Source: Odobenus rosmarus divergens
Taxonomy: Eukaryota > Chordata > Mammalia > Carnivora > Odobenidae
Direction: 5' to 3'
Assembly (NCBI RefSeq): GCF_000321225.1
Contig: NW_004450478.1
Location: forward strand, 753,720-817,719
Length of the DNA: 64,000 nt
The notes beneath the pieces were generated by a model, which was not told where the DNA came from, searched no databases, and was given only the letters and a program-made list of their open reading frames with translations. This document shows positions 1 to 10,548 of this stretch, piece after piece; within the stretch, counting starts at the first letter, position 1; each line of letters begins with the position of its first letter. The position numbers and the translations under genes are program-made.

Positions 1-102
1 TTTAGAAAGATAGCAATTGGAACAGTTTTCTTAACCTAAAGAACAAACTGAATTGCACACCTGCTTTTTTCTTGGTGAGACTCCCTATAGATGGAGACCT
101 GT

Positions 103-291
103 CATGGTGTTCTCAAAGTATGGTTCCCACACCAGCAGCACTGGCCTCACCTGAGAACTGAGAGATGCTAATTCACATACCCTCATCCCCGCATCCCACA
201 GTCTGCATCAAAAACTCGAGGAGTGGGACCCATTAATGTGTTTTTAAAAGCCTTCCAGCTTATTCTGATGCCAGTTAAAGTTAACAGTCAC
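103..291 (+). mobile_element. MER5A-like hAT-Charlie non-autonomous element
   Basis: The segment follows the MER5A layout. It has a left end ending in TTCTCAAAGTATGG, a middle with ACCAGCAGCACTGGCCTCACCTG, a GGAGTGGGACCCA block, and a right end with TTCTGATGCCAG then TTAAAGTTAACAG. The left end and the TTAAAGTTAACAG end are degenerate inverted terminal repeats. Elements of this kind are about 190 bp, encode no protein and were mobilised in trans by hAT transposase early in placental evolution. The copy is close to full length. Family assignment is from memory of the consensus. Confidence 0.82.
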
Positions 292-306
292 TAATATATA
301 ACTCGG

Positions 307-438
307 CCTCCCTTGCTCTCTTCCTCCTTCAATATCTTTCAGTCTCCCTTCTCTCTTGCACCTTCTCTCTCCCTCTCCTTCCACAGCCCTCTTGCTCTCT
401 TCATCTTTCCCTTTCCGTTCCTCCCCCCTCCCTCCACT
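307..438. repeat. Polypyrimidine (CT-rich) tract
   Basis: About 130 bases are almost entirely C and T on the + strand (CTCTC, CCTCC and TTCC motifs). This is simple low-complexity sequence with no repeating unit long enough to call a minisatellite. It directly follows the MER5A-like element. Confidence 0.75.
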
Positions 439-2282
439 GTGAATTGGTGGTTGAAACTAGTCATTGCATTATTGTTAAACTACAGAAGTTGACTAATTTG
501 ACCTTAATACTCAGGGATGATTAAATGAGCCTGGACAGGAGTGCATGTCTCCTTGCCTTCAGCCCGGCATTCTTCCTACTGCACTGCAGTGTGCTAATAG
601 GCTGAATGCTCTTGAAGAAACCTCCTTCTATTGTCAATATTATTGTCCTTGGAGACATTGCCTCTTTGAATATAATAGAATTTCAAAGCTTACTGATTTA
701 ATCTTTCATGCTTCAAATCCAGACACTGTGTTATATTCTAGGTGAAAGATTGCTGTTTCTTTATTATTAAAGGAGGAATTGTGTCTTCTTAGCTATAATT
801 AGTTACATCAGCCTTCACATCAAAAGGGTAGTAATTTTCTGAACCAGAGCTTTGAAAAGTAGCAAGAAAATAATTTTACAAGTGTCTTTTTCAAGAGCAT
901 GAAAATTACGAGGCTGTAGGTTCAAACTATTCAGTTGAAAATGGGTTCAAGTTAAGCCAGACATAAATTCATATTCTTTCTTTCTTTTTTCCCCCCTGTG
1001 GCCCTTACTTTGTTGCTATGACATTTTATCTCACCCTAAAGTCTTCATGAGGAGATGGCTAGATATAAGGTAAAGTTAAAAAAGTAGACAGCCTGCAATA
1101 AAGGAAATTAAGTAGGTGACATGCCTTCAATCCAGAGACAATAAGGGATTTTTTTTCTGAAATCTTAATAAAGCTGTGATAAAGCCTTTCCTGGTTGCTT
1201 CCCACTTTAGTTTCCTTTATACTTAACTGTGAGCTCATTTTTCTCAAAACACAGTTCCACTTGCATTTTCCAACTCAAAATCCTCAGTGACTTTGCAAAT
1301 CTATGGGTTCAACCCTCTGAAATATTTCCTCCCTGGATTTTTATCTTTAAATTCCACTACCTTCTAAATGAAGCCTAATTGTCTGCCCCAAAGATAGCCT
1401 GGGTTTTCCTGACAGCACCCTGTAGAATTAAAGGAGTTATAAGCTCTTAGTAATAAACTTTCTTACTGCTAACTTAATTTTGATTTTGTGAGCAATGTTT
1501 TAAACTCTGAATTTGAATTTCTTTTTTTAAGGACCCAACCCCTGCTTGCAGTTCAGTTTGTGAGACTCTTCAAACTTACCTGGCTTTCACCTCTGGCAAG
1601 GTTCTTAACATCTGTAAGGATGGTACTAATCTTCATACGTGGACAACAATGCCTTTAGGGTAGAGGTGTTTAGGATTTGTTGCAATGACATAGGCAAAGT
1701 GGCTAGCATATTGTGGGCCCAGACTCATTCCTTCACAAATAATTTTATGTCCCTTCCCTTAGCTCTGGGAATCCCGTGTTGCCTTATGGTCTGTCTTCAA
1801 TGCTTCCTCCACCATAAAACACCATTTAGACACTGCCTCACAAAATTTACAGATCTTTTATGACCATACTTCACTCCACTTACTGGTAGTCCACTCTGTT
1901 CTCTTCTCAAATCTATCCATGGTTTTTTTTGTTAAAAAATTACTATTTTTGAACAGTCATCTAGTTACTATTTTGAACTCTTTATGATGCCGTTTATAGA
2001 AAATATTCAGTAAACTTTGATGAGTTTAGTTTTAAATTTTAAAAATTAAGTAACAAAGTTTAGAAGACTGTAAAACAAGTTGAAATATTATAGAAAATTT
2101 CTTGTCACTCTGTTATATAAGCAGTATTTAACAGAAGTTCATTAATTATGTTTCTGCCTACCATTGTAAAAAACAAAATAGATGTATTTGCAAAAAGTAT
2201 CCCTAACTTTATGAGGCCATGTTCTTCATCAACTAATAATTGCCAGATTCCTTAAAAACCTTCTCTGTAAAACTCCATGTTT
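439..2282. other. Unassigned non-coding stretch
   Basis: AT-rich sequence with short T runs near 982-990 and 1925-1935. Open frames here are under 75 codons, overlap in conflicting frames and match no protein I recognise. No splice-flanked exon, RNA gene or recognisable interspersed repeat is apparent. Confidence 0.5.
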
Positions 2283-2322
2283 ATATGTGTATGTGTGTAT
2301 TGTGGGGGGGGGGGTTGTGTGT
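2283..2322. repeat. (TG)n and G-run simple repeat
   Basis: TG dinucleotides lead into a run of 11 G (2304-2314) and then back to TG. This is a simple-sequence repeat and likely length-variable. Confidence 0.85.
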
Positions 2323-2667
2323 ATAGAACTTTTTGAAATATTGACTTCTACATCTTCTGCATATTTCCTCTCTCCTTCAACCCAAATATGTTTTATTTCC
2401 AGTAACTTAAAAATATGGCAAGGCATGAAAAATCTTCAGGTATAGCTAGAGACATGGGAAGAAAAAGGAGAGATAAATCTAGGAGTAGGATGAAGCAGAG
2501 AAATAGAGAATATATACAGCACTTTTTAGATTAATAACTTAACACTTTACCTTCCAAGGCATTGTATGATCATAGAGCATTATATAGATTAATAAAAGTG
2601 ACTAGAAAGTGAAAATTGCACAAAGAATGATAAAATACTAAATCACAAGTCTATATGAGTAGCAACT

Positions 2668-2730
2668 ATTAAGATCAGGAAGATATATGTCAGAAAAATA
2701 TATATCAATTAAGATCAGAAAAATATATGT
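2668..2730. repeat. Short imperfect tandem duplication (23-bp core, 40-bp period)
   Basis: Two copies of a 23-bp segment starting ATTAAGATCAG and ending ATATATGT lie at 2668-2690 and 2708-2730 with two differences. The spacer is also AT-rich and similar. This looks like a local slippage or duplication event rather than a transposon end. Confidence 0.7.
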
Positions 2731-2735
2731 GTGTG

Positions 2736-3748
2736 TTTGTGTATTTTTTAAATAATCATATTTTATAAACTTAGTCTTCCGTGACAGACTGGTAATAACT
2801 CCAGTAAATAGGGAAGACCAAATTCTTACAATAACAAACAGAAATATTCCTCCCAGATAAGTGCACAGTGGAGAAGTTCCAGGTGATTCTCAGGCCTGGA
2901 ATACCTCTCAGATATTTCTACCTCAAATTAAGGTCTTATGATTCCTGATATTTTTAGCTATCTGAGATAGAGTACACAGAAGAGAATTTTGTAAAACAGA
3001 AGTTTCAAAAATGCTTTTTTAAATGAATTGAGAGAATTTAATCATGTTTTACTGTCAAGTATTTATATATGAACTGGGGACCCTCTGAAGAACATAAAAT
3101 AATATATTGTAATATATAAGCCATTCTATACAAAATCATTAGGTATATCACTAGCTGAATTTCAAAATAAGTTACATAAACTAGTACTAAGCGTTTCTAT
3201 GATAGAAACTATACAAAAATATTAATTACCACTCTTAATGAAAGTCTTAGTTAAAGCAATCTTTATGTTAATGGCTACTATTATATCCACTGGTAAGAAA
3301 TACATATTTTCACAATTGCTTTAATGTATGTTTACTGCTATTAAAATAAAGTATGCATTTCTTACATAATTAACTAAAAATTATTTTAGGGGTTTGAATA
3401 TTATCTAACTCCATATTAATACAATTGAGTATTTGTTTTAAATCCAAGGGAATATTATTAGTTCACAAATAATATTCAGTATCAAAATTAGTGACACATG
3501 TACGTACTGAATGTCTCCAGAGTTTTGCACTGTAGTCTGTCATACAAATTGTGAGGCTGAGAAACTACTCTATGCTAACCCCTAGTAAAAGATATTTATT
3601 CTTAGGTGAAATTAAACTGTACTTTAAATAGGGAAAAAGAAACAACATCAGACCTAAGCAACAGTTGGTCACTCTAAGGTTTCGATTAAAATCAAAGTCT
3701 ATTATTTATAGGTTTGCCTTTAAAATCCATGGTGTGTTTAAGATGAGA
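2736..3748. other. Unassigned AT-rich stretch
   Basis: I see no gene, RNA or confidently assigned repeat. The stretch is strongly AT-rich and short frames are interrupted in all six frames. Confidence 0.5.
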
Positions 3749-3759
3749 AGTTTTCATGT

Positions 3760-3980
3760 GTTGGGGTGCCTGCATGGTTCAGTTGGTTGTGTCCGACTCT
3801 TGATTTTGGTTCAGGCCATGATATCAGAGTCCTGAGATCAAGCCCAGCATCCAGCTCGGCGCCCAGCAGGGAGTCTGCTTGAGATTCTCTCTCCATCTTC
3901 CTCTGCCCGCCCCACCCCCTTACTGGTGTAAATGTGCACACACTCTCTCTCAAATAAATAAATAAATCTTTAAAAAAAAA
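3760..3980 (+). mobile_element. Carnivore tRNA-derived SINE (SINEC type), older copy
   Basis: The head reads GGGGTGCCTGCATGGTTCAG, a diverged version of the carnivore SINE A-box region. The body has a TGATCTCAG-like segment, GAGTCTGCTTGAGATTCTCTCTC, and a tail of AAATAAATAAATAAATC followed by poly(A). The flanking 11-bp TSD AGTTTTCATGT is perfect (3749-3759 and 3981-3991). Transcription would be from an internal Pol III promoter and mobilisation by L1. Divergence in the head suggests it is older than the SINEs near 25, 44 and 46 kb. Confidence 0.93.
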
Positions 3981-3991
3981 AGTTTTCATGT

Positions 3992-5477
3992 CTTATATGA
4001 TATGTTTCTTGCCTAGTATTTTGTTTTCTTTTCCGAGTATTTCTTCTTTCAACAAGGGGGATTATCACCAAAATTTGAATGTTTTTAGAAGATAGCACAT
4101 GAGAATTTTTGTTGTTGTTTTGCAAGGTGGTGAAAGGAAACAAATAAGGAAATGGTGATGTAACTATGTGCCTACCTGATGGGCTCCCTGTAACTTGTAC
4201 TAAAACAGTATTATCTCTTGAACAGAGTACATTCATAGTGCCATGATATTTGGGTATGAATTACAACAAGCAAGACTTCTGTCTCTTCTTGAAGATCATT
4301 CCAAGAACTGGAAATTCTACATCTGTCTCGTTTCTGAAATGAGACAGTCTTCCCAGTAATAGAAAAAGGTTGAACAAGTAGAGAAGAGTGTTAAAACATG
4401 CCTCTGTGGTCAGATATATGTTGTATCACAGCATGCATTACTCATGTTGCATAATCTACCGAGAAAGCATGCCTCAGCCATCTGAGTGGAACATATCAAT
4501 GTGTAAAAATTGCAGTTACTCTTTAAAACCGAAGCAAGCTTTAATAGATGCTGCGCAAGCTTCTGAGACTAGACACCGTGAAGATTCTCTGGGCTATTTC
4601 ATTAACAAATTGTATCTCTGCAGCCTGAATTTCTCTACTTATTTATTGAACAGATAATAGGAAATAACTACTTTCTTTGTGAAGTCGTAAATAATATGGC
4701 AGAAGGATATTAAATGCACTGAGATGTGACAGAAGAGCTAAAACTTGTGAGTTTTAGAATTTTATGATGCAAGCCTTTTTTTTTCTTTTCCCATGAGTAC
4801 ATGTAAACAGATATATTTGAGTTGTTTATGTGGACAATTACCAGTTGAACACTGCAGCTGCTGAAAAGCAACTATCTTAAACCCAGAACTTCAGCTCCTT
4901 TTTCTCAGAATATCACTTGCTGAAGGGCTTTACTAAAGGGGGGGGGGGAAGGAAGATCCCTTAGCCTTATCCATAGTCCAGCTAAAAATGATGTAAAACC
5001 TTTTATGATTATAAAGGTGGTTTTATGTCCACGCTTCTCATAATCACTGTATGGTGCCTATAAAGGTGGTAAGAGGGCACCAGCTTTTCTAGTCCAACAT
5101 AGCCTTATCCTGTTTACTGAAATAGTTCCAAGCAGTCCCACGCCGAGATGATACATTACCATTCTTACTGCTATCAGCACGAGAGCTCTTTCTGTTTGTC
5201 TTTTCAGGGCTTAGCAAGATTTACAATTATTTTTTAACAGTAAGTGAACAAAAATTCAAGTAAAGGTAAAATAATAGAATTAAGGCTTCAAGGGGCATAG
5301 GCATTGTATTTTTCTATTACCACAATTATCTCAGATTATCTTGGTTGAGATGACTTGTTCTTGGAAGCCTTGTTTTCAGTTGTTACATATTGCTAAACAT
5401 GTCTTAGATCTAATCATTTTGATTTCCTTATCAAGAAGTCATATTTATTTTTTTCAAAGAGGTATGGGGTAGGAGAA
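3992..5477. other. Unassigned non-coding stretch
   Basis: Contains a G11 run at 4938-4948 and a T/C-rich patch near 4777. A frame of 89 codons at 4388-4657 resembles no family I know and lacks exon signals I would trust. No recognised repeat. Confidence 0.45.
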
Positions 5478-5610
5478 TATGGCCCTGGAGGCAGGTACAT
5501 CTAGAAATAATGTTGTCCTTCGCCAATTATCAGCTGGGTAAATGGTAAGTTATGTAACTGCGAGACTCAGTTTCCTTACCTGAATAAAACAAATAAGAGT
5601 TTCTAGTTTA
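5478..5610 (+). mobile_element. MIR SINE fragment
   Basis: The conserved MIR core is visible in diverged form: TATCAGCTGGGTAAATG, then GTTATGTAACTGCGAGACTCAG, then TTTCCTTACCTG. This matches the 'tgacc-ttgggcaa / cctcagtttcctcatctgta' portion of MIR. No TSD can be seen, as expected for a repeat this old. Confidence 0.65.
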
Positions 5611-6170
5611 CAAATAAACTTGGACACATTTTCTCTACTCCTTTCTGAGACCTCATTAAATTGAAAGCCAACATTAGGAAAGGAAGTGATCAGACAGATG
5701 AATGTTTATCACAAGTTTTTAAGAGATGGAAAAGAGGTGGACAGGGGTAAATGACTCAATAAATTAGACAGCCTAAGACCTAAGTGTTTTCTACAGGGAA
5801 CACCAATGGAAAACAAGCCAGTGTGTGCTGTAGGAGACCATAAAGGCTCAAGAAGTGGAAGTACTTGATGTTTTGGAAGACAATGGGTGGAGAATGAGTT
5901 AAACGTCTTTAAAGGTGATGATTAGACCTCAATCCCAGTGTTTCACTCTGTGCATCCAAGCAACTACTCTTCCCTGACCCTGGCAAAAAATAAGATATGT
6001 ATTCTTCATGAAATTCAACCAGAAAGCCTTTGTAGAAAGAGAGGCTTTGTACAACGGAGAATAGAGGTGAGGCATTATATTAAAAATAAGGGTGTTTCTA
6101 AAAGGTTGACATACTATTTTATATGTAACTGGATACATCCCTAGAGGAAGAAGAAAGTAATGTGCATAAG

Positions 6171-6398
6171 AATAAGGGGATTTCTGGGGCACCTGGGTGG
6201 CTCAGATGGTTAAACGTCTGCCTTCGGCTCAGGTGATCATCCCAGGGTCCTGGGATCGAGCCCCGCTTCGGGCTCCTGACTCAGCAGAGAGCCTGCTTCT
6301 CCCTCTCCCCCTGCTCGTGCTTTCTCTCTCTCTCTCTCTCTGTATCTCTGTGTCTCAAATGAATAAATAAAATCTTTAAAAAAAATAAAGGAATTTCT
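6171..6398 (+). mobile_element. Carnivore SINE (SINEC type) with flanking TSDs
   Basis: The SINE body runs from about 6186 to 6383. The head GGGGCACCTGGGTGGCTCAG carries the A box, and GGGATCGAGCCCCG contains the B-box equivalent. The body ends in a (CT)n run and AATGAATAAATAAAATC before poly(A). The 15-bp TSD AATAAGGGGATTTCT (6171-6185) recurs with one mismatch at 6384-6398. Some short open frames across it are by-products of the repeat. Confidence 0.96.
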
Positions 6399-6448
6399 AT
6401 AGTGAATAGTTAAAATATGTAGCATTTGTTTGTTTAACTCTTATACAG

Positions 6449-6535
6449 CTCATTGTGTACGAGGCTCTGTTCTAAGTACTTCACAAATACTAGCTCATGG
6501 AATTCCCAGTATAGCTGTGTGAGGTGGTGTTACTG
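6449..6535 (-). mobile_element. MIR-like fragment
   Basis: The text AGCTCATTGTGTACGAGGCTCTGTTCTAAGTACTTCACA followed by TAGCTCATGGAATTCCC resembles the antisense MIR segment 'tactatgtgccaggcactgttctaagcgcttta...tctcatttaatcc'. Strong divergence limits confidence. Confidence 0.5.
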
Positions 6536-6544
6536 ATTGATCTC

Positions 6545-6950
6545 CTACCTTCAGATTCCCTTCGACCATCTAATCCAATCCCTGATCTTCCCACTCTCTA
6601 GACTAAAATGGTTCAATAACAACCCTCTATATACAAAAATCCAAACTTTTCTATTTTGGCATGCAAGAAAGACTCTTCTTTCTTCCACGCACCAGGCATG
6701 GGAAGTTCTTTGCTACAAGCAAAATCCTCTCATCCTTGTTTGCCTTCACACATGCTACCCCTTCTGTCTTTCTCTCTTTAAAGTCTTGTGCATTTGAAGG
6801 ATTTCTCCTCTTTCTTCAAATCTTATTTCAATTGTTACTTCTCCTGTGAGTCCTTTCCTGGCTTTCCCAAGAGGAACCACTGGGTATTTTTTCCCCTATG
6901 TTTGCAGAGCATGTGGAATGTTCTTCTGTTATAACACAGAGAGAGGAAGA
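6545..6950 (+). mobile_element. L2-like LINE 3' fragment
   Basis: The pyrimidine-rich text has the order seen in L2 3' regions: a CAAGCAAAATCCTCTC-like block, TTTGCCTTCACACATGCT, TCTTCAAATCTTATTTCAA and then GTGAGTCCTTTCCTGGCTTTCCCAAG. The fragment is badly diverged and its limits are approximate. Confidence 0.4.
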
Positions 6951-7666
6951 GGAGGGAGAAAAAGAGAGAGTTCCATTAACAACACACACTGTTAATTTTA
7001 GGATTAAGAAGAGCTTTAAAATGTGTAAGTAAAGAATGAATGACTTACCAGAAACTAAGTCACTCATGTTAGGCTAACAATTTAAAAATTACATATCTTT
7101 TATAATATCAACAAATAAATTTATAGAACTTGTAATTTTCTTTCAGTTAGTTGCATGGTACCTATTATTTACAGTTTTTAAGGTTAATGAAGAACAATTT
7201 AACTTGATTTATCCTCCATTATGTTTTTCTTTAAAAGAAACATTTTTCTCATCCATAGATAATTAACACCTGTCAACTATTATTTGCAAAAAGCTCACAT
7301 CAATTTCTGGCTTAAAACATGCAGAATGATGCAATCAGAGAATTGAGTCTGTTTCTGTGCCTTTATTTACGAGTAAATAAAATTGTGTTTAAATAATGTG
7401 ATTAAAGAAATGCTAATGTATATTATAAAATGTTAAAATATATAATGTAGTTTCTATTCTGTAGGGTTGGTGAGTATCTTAGACTCATTGTGTTCTTTCA
7501 TAGTATGTACAGGTTTGTTTCCCCTCCTTTTTTATTTGGGTTTCTGATAAATAGAGCGTAGACTCATGGCACATCCTCTTGTTAGCAAAACTGTGCTCTT
7601 TGGTAACTTCTGCTGACATATCCATACTTCTTGATGGAAGTCTCAGAAGCTGAGTGATATCTTAAT

Positions 7667-7892
7667 AAGAATGCATATTTTAGGGGTCCCTGGGTGGCTC
7701 AGTCATTGAGCATCTGCCTTTGGCTCAGGTCATGACCCCAGAATCCTGGGATCGAGTCCCACATTGGGCTCCCTGCTCCGCGGGAAGCCTGCTTCTCCCT
7801 CTCCCACTCCCCCTGCTTGTGTTCCCTCTCTCGCTGTGTCTCTCTGTGTCAAATGAATAAAAATCTTTAAAAAAAAAAGAATGCATATTTTA
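7667..7892 (+). mobile_element. Carnivore SINE (SINEC type) with perfect 16-bp TSD
   Basis: The SINE body spans 7683-7876. The head GGGGTCCCTGGGTGGCTCAG, the B-box-like GGGATCGAGTCCCAC, a CT-rich body and a tail AATGAATAAAAATC plus poly(A) are all present. The TSD AAGAATGCATATTTTA is identical on both sides (7667-7682 and 7877-7892). Confidence 0.97.
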
Positions 7893-8121
7893 AAGATCTC
7901 TTTGAAGGATTTTGTAGAAAATTATCCAAATGCCCTTTGTTATAAGAAAAAATAAGAGAAAACAATATGAATATTTTAAATATTTGCCAGACTTTTCCAT
8001 TACAGTGATACTAAGGATTTTAATTACAGAGGCAATTGGGATAGAATGTGACATTTTAATTGAGGAAGACTCAAGAATGAGCCCAGAGTTTCTAAACTGC
8101 CTCCTATTGGTAATAGCAATG

Positions 8122-8330
8122 ACTAATATTTATTGGGCACCTACAGTATGACAGTAACTATCCTAAATGGACTATCTCCTTATATTCTTAGAACACTAAG
8201 CTACAGGTAATGTTTTTATGCACATTTTTCAGATGAGTAAACTATGCAGAATTGTAAAGTACTTGCTAAGTTCATGCAGCTAGAAAGTGATTGGAGAGAA
8301 GATACTTGATTCAGCTGTGGGCATTCAAAA
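8122..8330 (-). mobile_element. MIR SINE, antisense
   Basis: In order: TATTTATTGGGCACCTACAGTATGACAG, a Pu/Py spacer, CACATTTTTCAGATGAGTAAACT and a GTACTTGCTAAGTTCATGCAGCTAG block. This is the antisense MIR/MIRb order (the 'ttactatgtgcc', 'cagatgaggaaact' and 'acttgcc-aaggtcac-agctag' modules). Confidence 0.75.
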
Positions 8331-10499
8331 TTTACATTCATGGCTATGGCAACAAACATCCACACGTGCAGCCTCAAAAAATTACTTAAACTCTTAATTT
8401 CTCCGGGTGTTGTTCCCTGCCTAACTCATTCAGTGATAGTTCTAGCATAATTTTTAACGGATGAGCATGAAGAAGCATTATGATTGTTGGAATTATAGAA
8501 AATAAAATGAATAGATATTGATAATAGTAAGGATAATAACCACAGAATAAAGTTCAGGAAATGGATGTATGAATGGATAGATGGATAGATGAATGAGTCT
8601 GCACTAATTATTTTAGGAGGATCAGAAAGGAGTTCTTTTGTTATTTTTTTTCAAGTATGATTAGATCCTTTCCAACATTTTTCACAAATCTTAGGCTTTC
8701 AGCTCTGACAGTATACCTGGTCTAGAAGCACCTAATGTGACACAGGGTTTAAAGACATTCCGAGGGCTTTTCCTTGGCCAAAAATTGAAAAAGGAAATTT
8801 ATTTATGATAGTTTGTTGATCCATTTGGAGCTTTATTAACCAGTTCTGCACCCATATGGCCAAAAACTGTCTACTTACTTATATACTTCCACTTTTCTTT
8901 GTGATCTCATGAAAATTTCACTAGGCATATTCTTTATCTGGTTCAGCAGAAGGTTGGATTGAAGGATACATAGAGATGCTTGTGGAATAGAAATTTAGTT
9001 TCTATTACTTCTAACTAGGAAAATTATCTTAAGCAAATGCATTGAAAAAGACAGTTGTTCATGCTATTATCCTAACAGATACAGTATTTCTGTTGTATAT
9101 ATGTATAAATTTATACATGAAAATTAAATAGATGGTGGGCAGCTTGTTTCATTATGAAGGTGAGGACTTGGAATGGAAAGCATTTGTTGTTAAATGTTTT
9201 CTTGTGAAAAGAAATGATATTACTAAAAGTTTAAAAGTACATTGTAATCATATTAAATATAGAAAGCATAGCTCTAGTTGGTTTAACTGAAACCACATTT
9301 TCTGTCCCTTCTGTTTTTTCCTTTCAGTAGTAATTACAAGATGTGGATGGCAAAGATAGGAAGACTTCTTGAGGTGGTGACAGTGGGATCTTTGTTAAAT
9401 GCCATCGCATGCCTTGTTGGTGGCTCCCAAATTGCTTCTAGGTCTGCCCTTGCTGGTGGAATGCCTAAGCTTTGTTGTTTTTTTAGAAACTCTGTGCAAG
9501 GGGTCTACAGGGAATTTTTTGTAAATTTAAAAGCAGTGTCCTTCTTTGGAAACATGCAATATTTTTAGAATCCTCTGATATTATACTGTAAGGCATAAGC
9601 CAACAGTTTACACATCCCTGTCCAGGAAGCTGAAAAAGAAAGTAACTCTGGGAATTTAAACCTCTATTTTCAGCCTCCATTAGGACGCTTCTATATCTTC
9701 TGTATAAATACAAAAAAGCACAGTCTGATCTTTTGCTCACTTCAAAAAGACCCCTATACTAGGGTTAAAAAAAAATGCAGGTGGAAAGAGAACTATTCAG
9801 ATTGAGTGAACTTCTTATTTTTTAAAATTACTTTTGTGAAAGCAGATTGTGGATAATGTGGGACATACATGTATTTATTTTCCAAATGCATTTGTTTTGT
9901 TATTTGATTGTTTAAGGTCAAACAAATAAGAGAAAGACCATATGGACTTCTTTTTCTCTAACTCTTGGTTTAAGAGGCCCATTAGTAAAATGGATAATTT
10001 ATAGACAATATGGAGGAATAAATGCATATTCAAATTAGTACTTACTAATTCTTTGGCATTTCATATGTTTTATTCTGATTATCCCTCAGTACCATAAAGA
10101 AGAAATTAGAAATCCCATTTTATTCACAGGCAAACAGACTTTAGAGGCTTGACTGGTCATTCATCCAACTAATATGTGTCAGGGCTGGCATAAGCAATGG
10201 ACCTATAAACAACATAAAGAATATGTGAATATTTACAAATTTGTTGCCTGTATATATTACAAAGCAAACCAGTACATAATTATAGCCAATCACCAAGATA
10301 TATGTTACATGACTTGAAATTCATAATAATCTTTACATAGAATACAAGCAGGAAATCTACATTAAATATACAAAATAATGAAATATTATAAAATGTCGAC
10401 TGTGTTAAAATTGCATCTGCCCATTAGCTACATTGGAAGATTAAGTCGTAGAGCTTTTTCTTTGCTAAAGAAAATTATCACCACTGGGACTTTTAATGG
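8331..10499. other. Unassigned stretch with a short tetranucleotide tract
   Basis: Holds a GATG/GATA-rich patch at 8563-8598. The 75-codon frame at 9341-9568 starts with an ATG but has no recognisable domain, signal peptide or exon context. A weak MIR-like segment near 10080-10170 is not supported well enough to list separately. Confidence 0.45.
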
Positions 10500-10548
10500 A
10501 ACACACACACACACATACATACACACACAAATACACATGTACAAATAC
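10500..10548. repeat. (CA)n microsatellite, interrupted
   Basis: CA dinucleotides (ACACACACACAC) are broken by CATA and AATA units. Ordinary dinucleotide repeat. Confidence 0.9.

Noticed and set aside
9341..9568. 75-codon frame with plausible-looking amino-acid composition
   Set aside because: No domain, no conserved motif and no splice or promoter context. A frame of this size is expected by chance.
10080..10170. Possible MIR fragment
   Set aside because: Only the CCCATTTTATTCACAGGCAAACAGAC-like module is suggestive. Without a second module in order it could be chance.
10500..10548. Repeated units as a CRISPR array or minisatellite
   Set aside because: Simple (CA)n microsatellite with no spacers; the window is vertebrate nuclear DNA.
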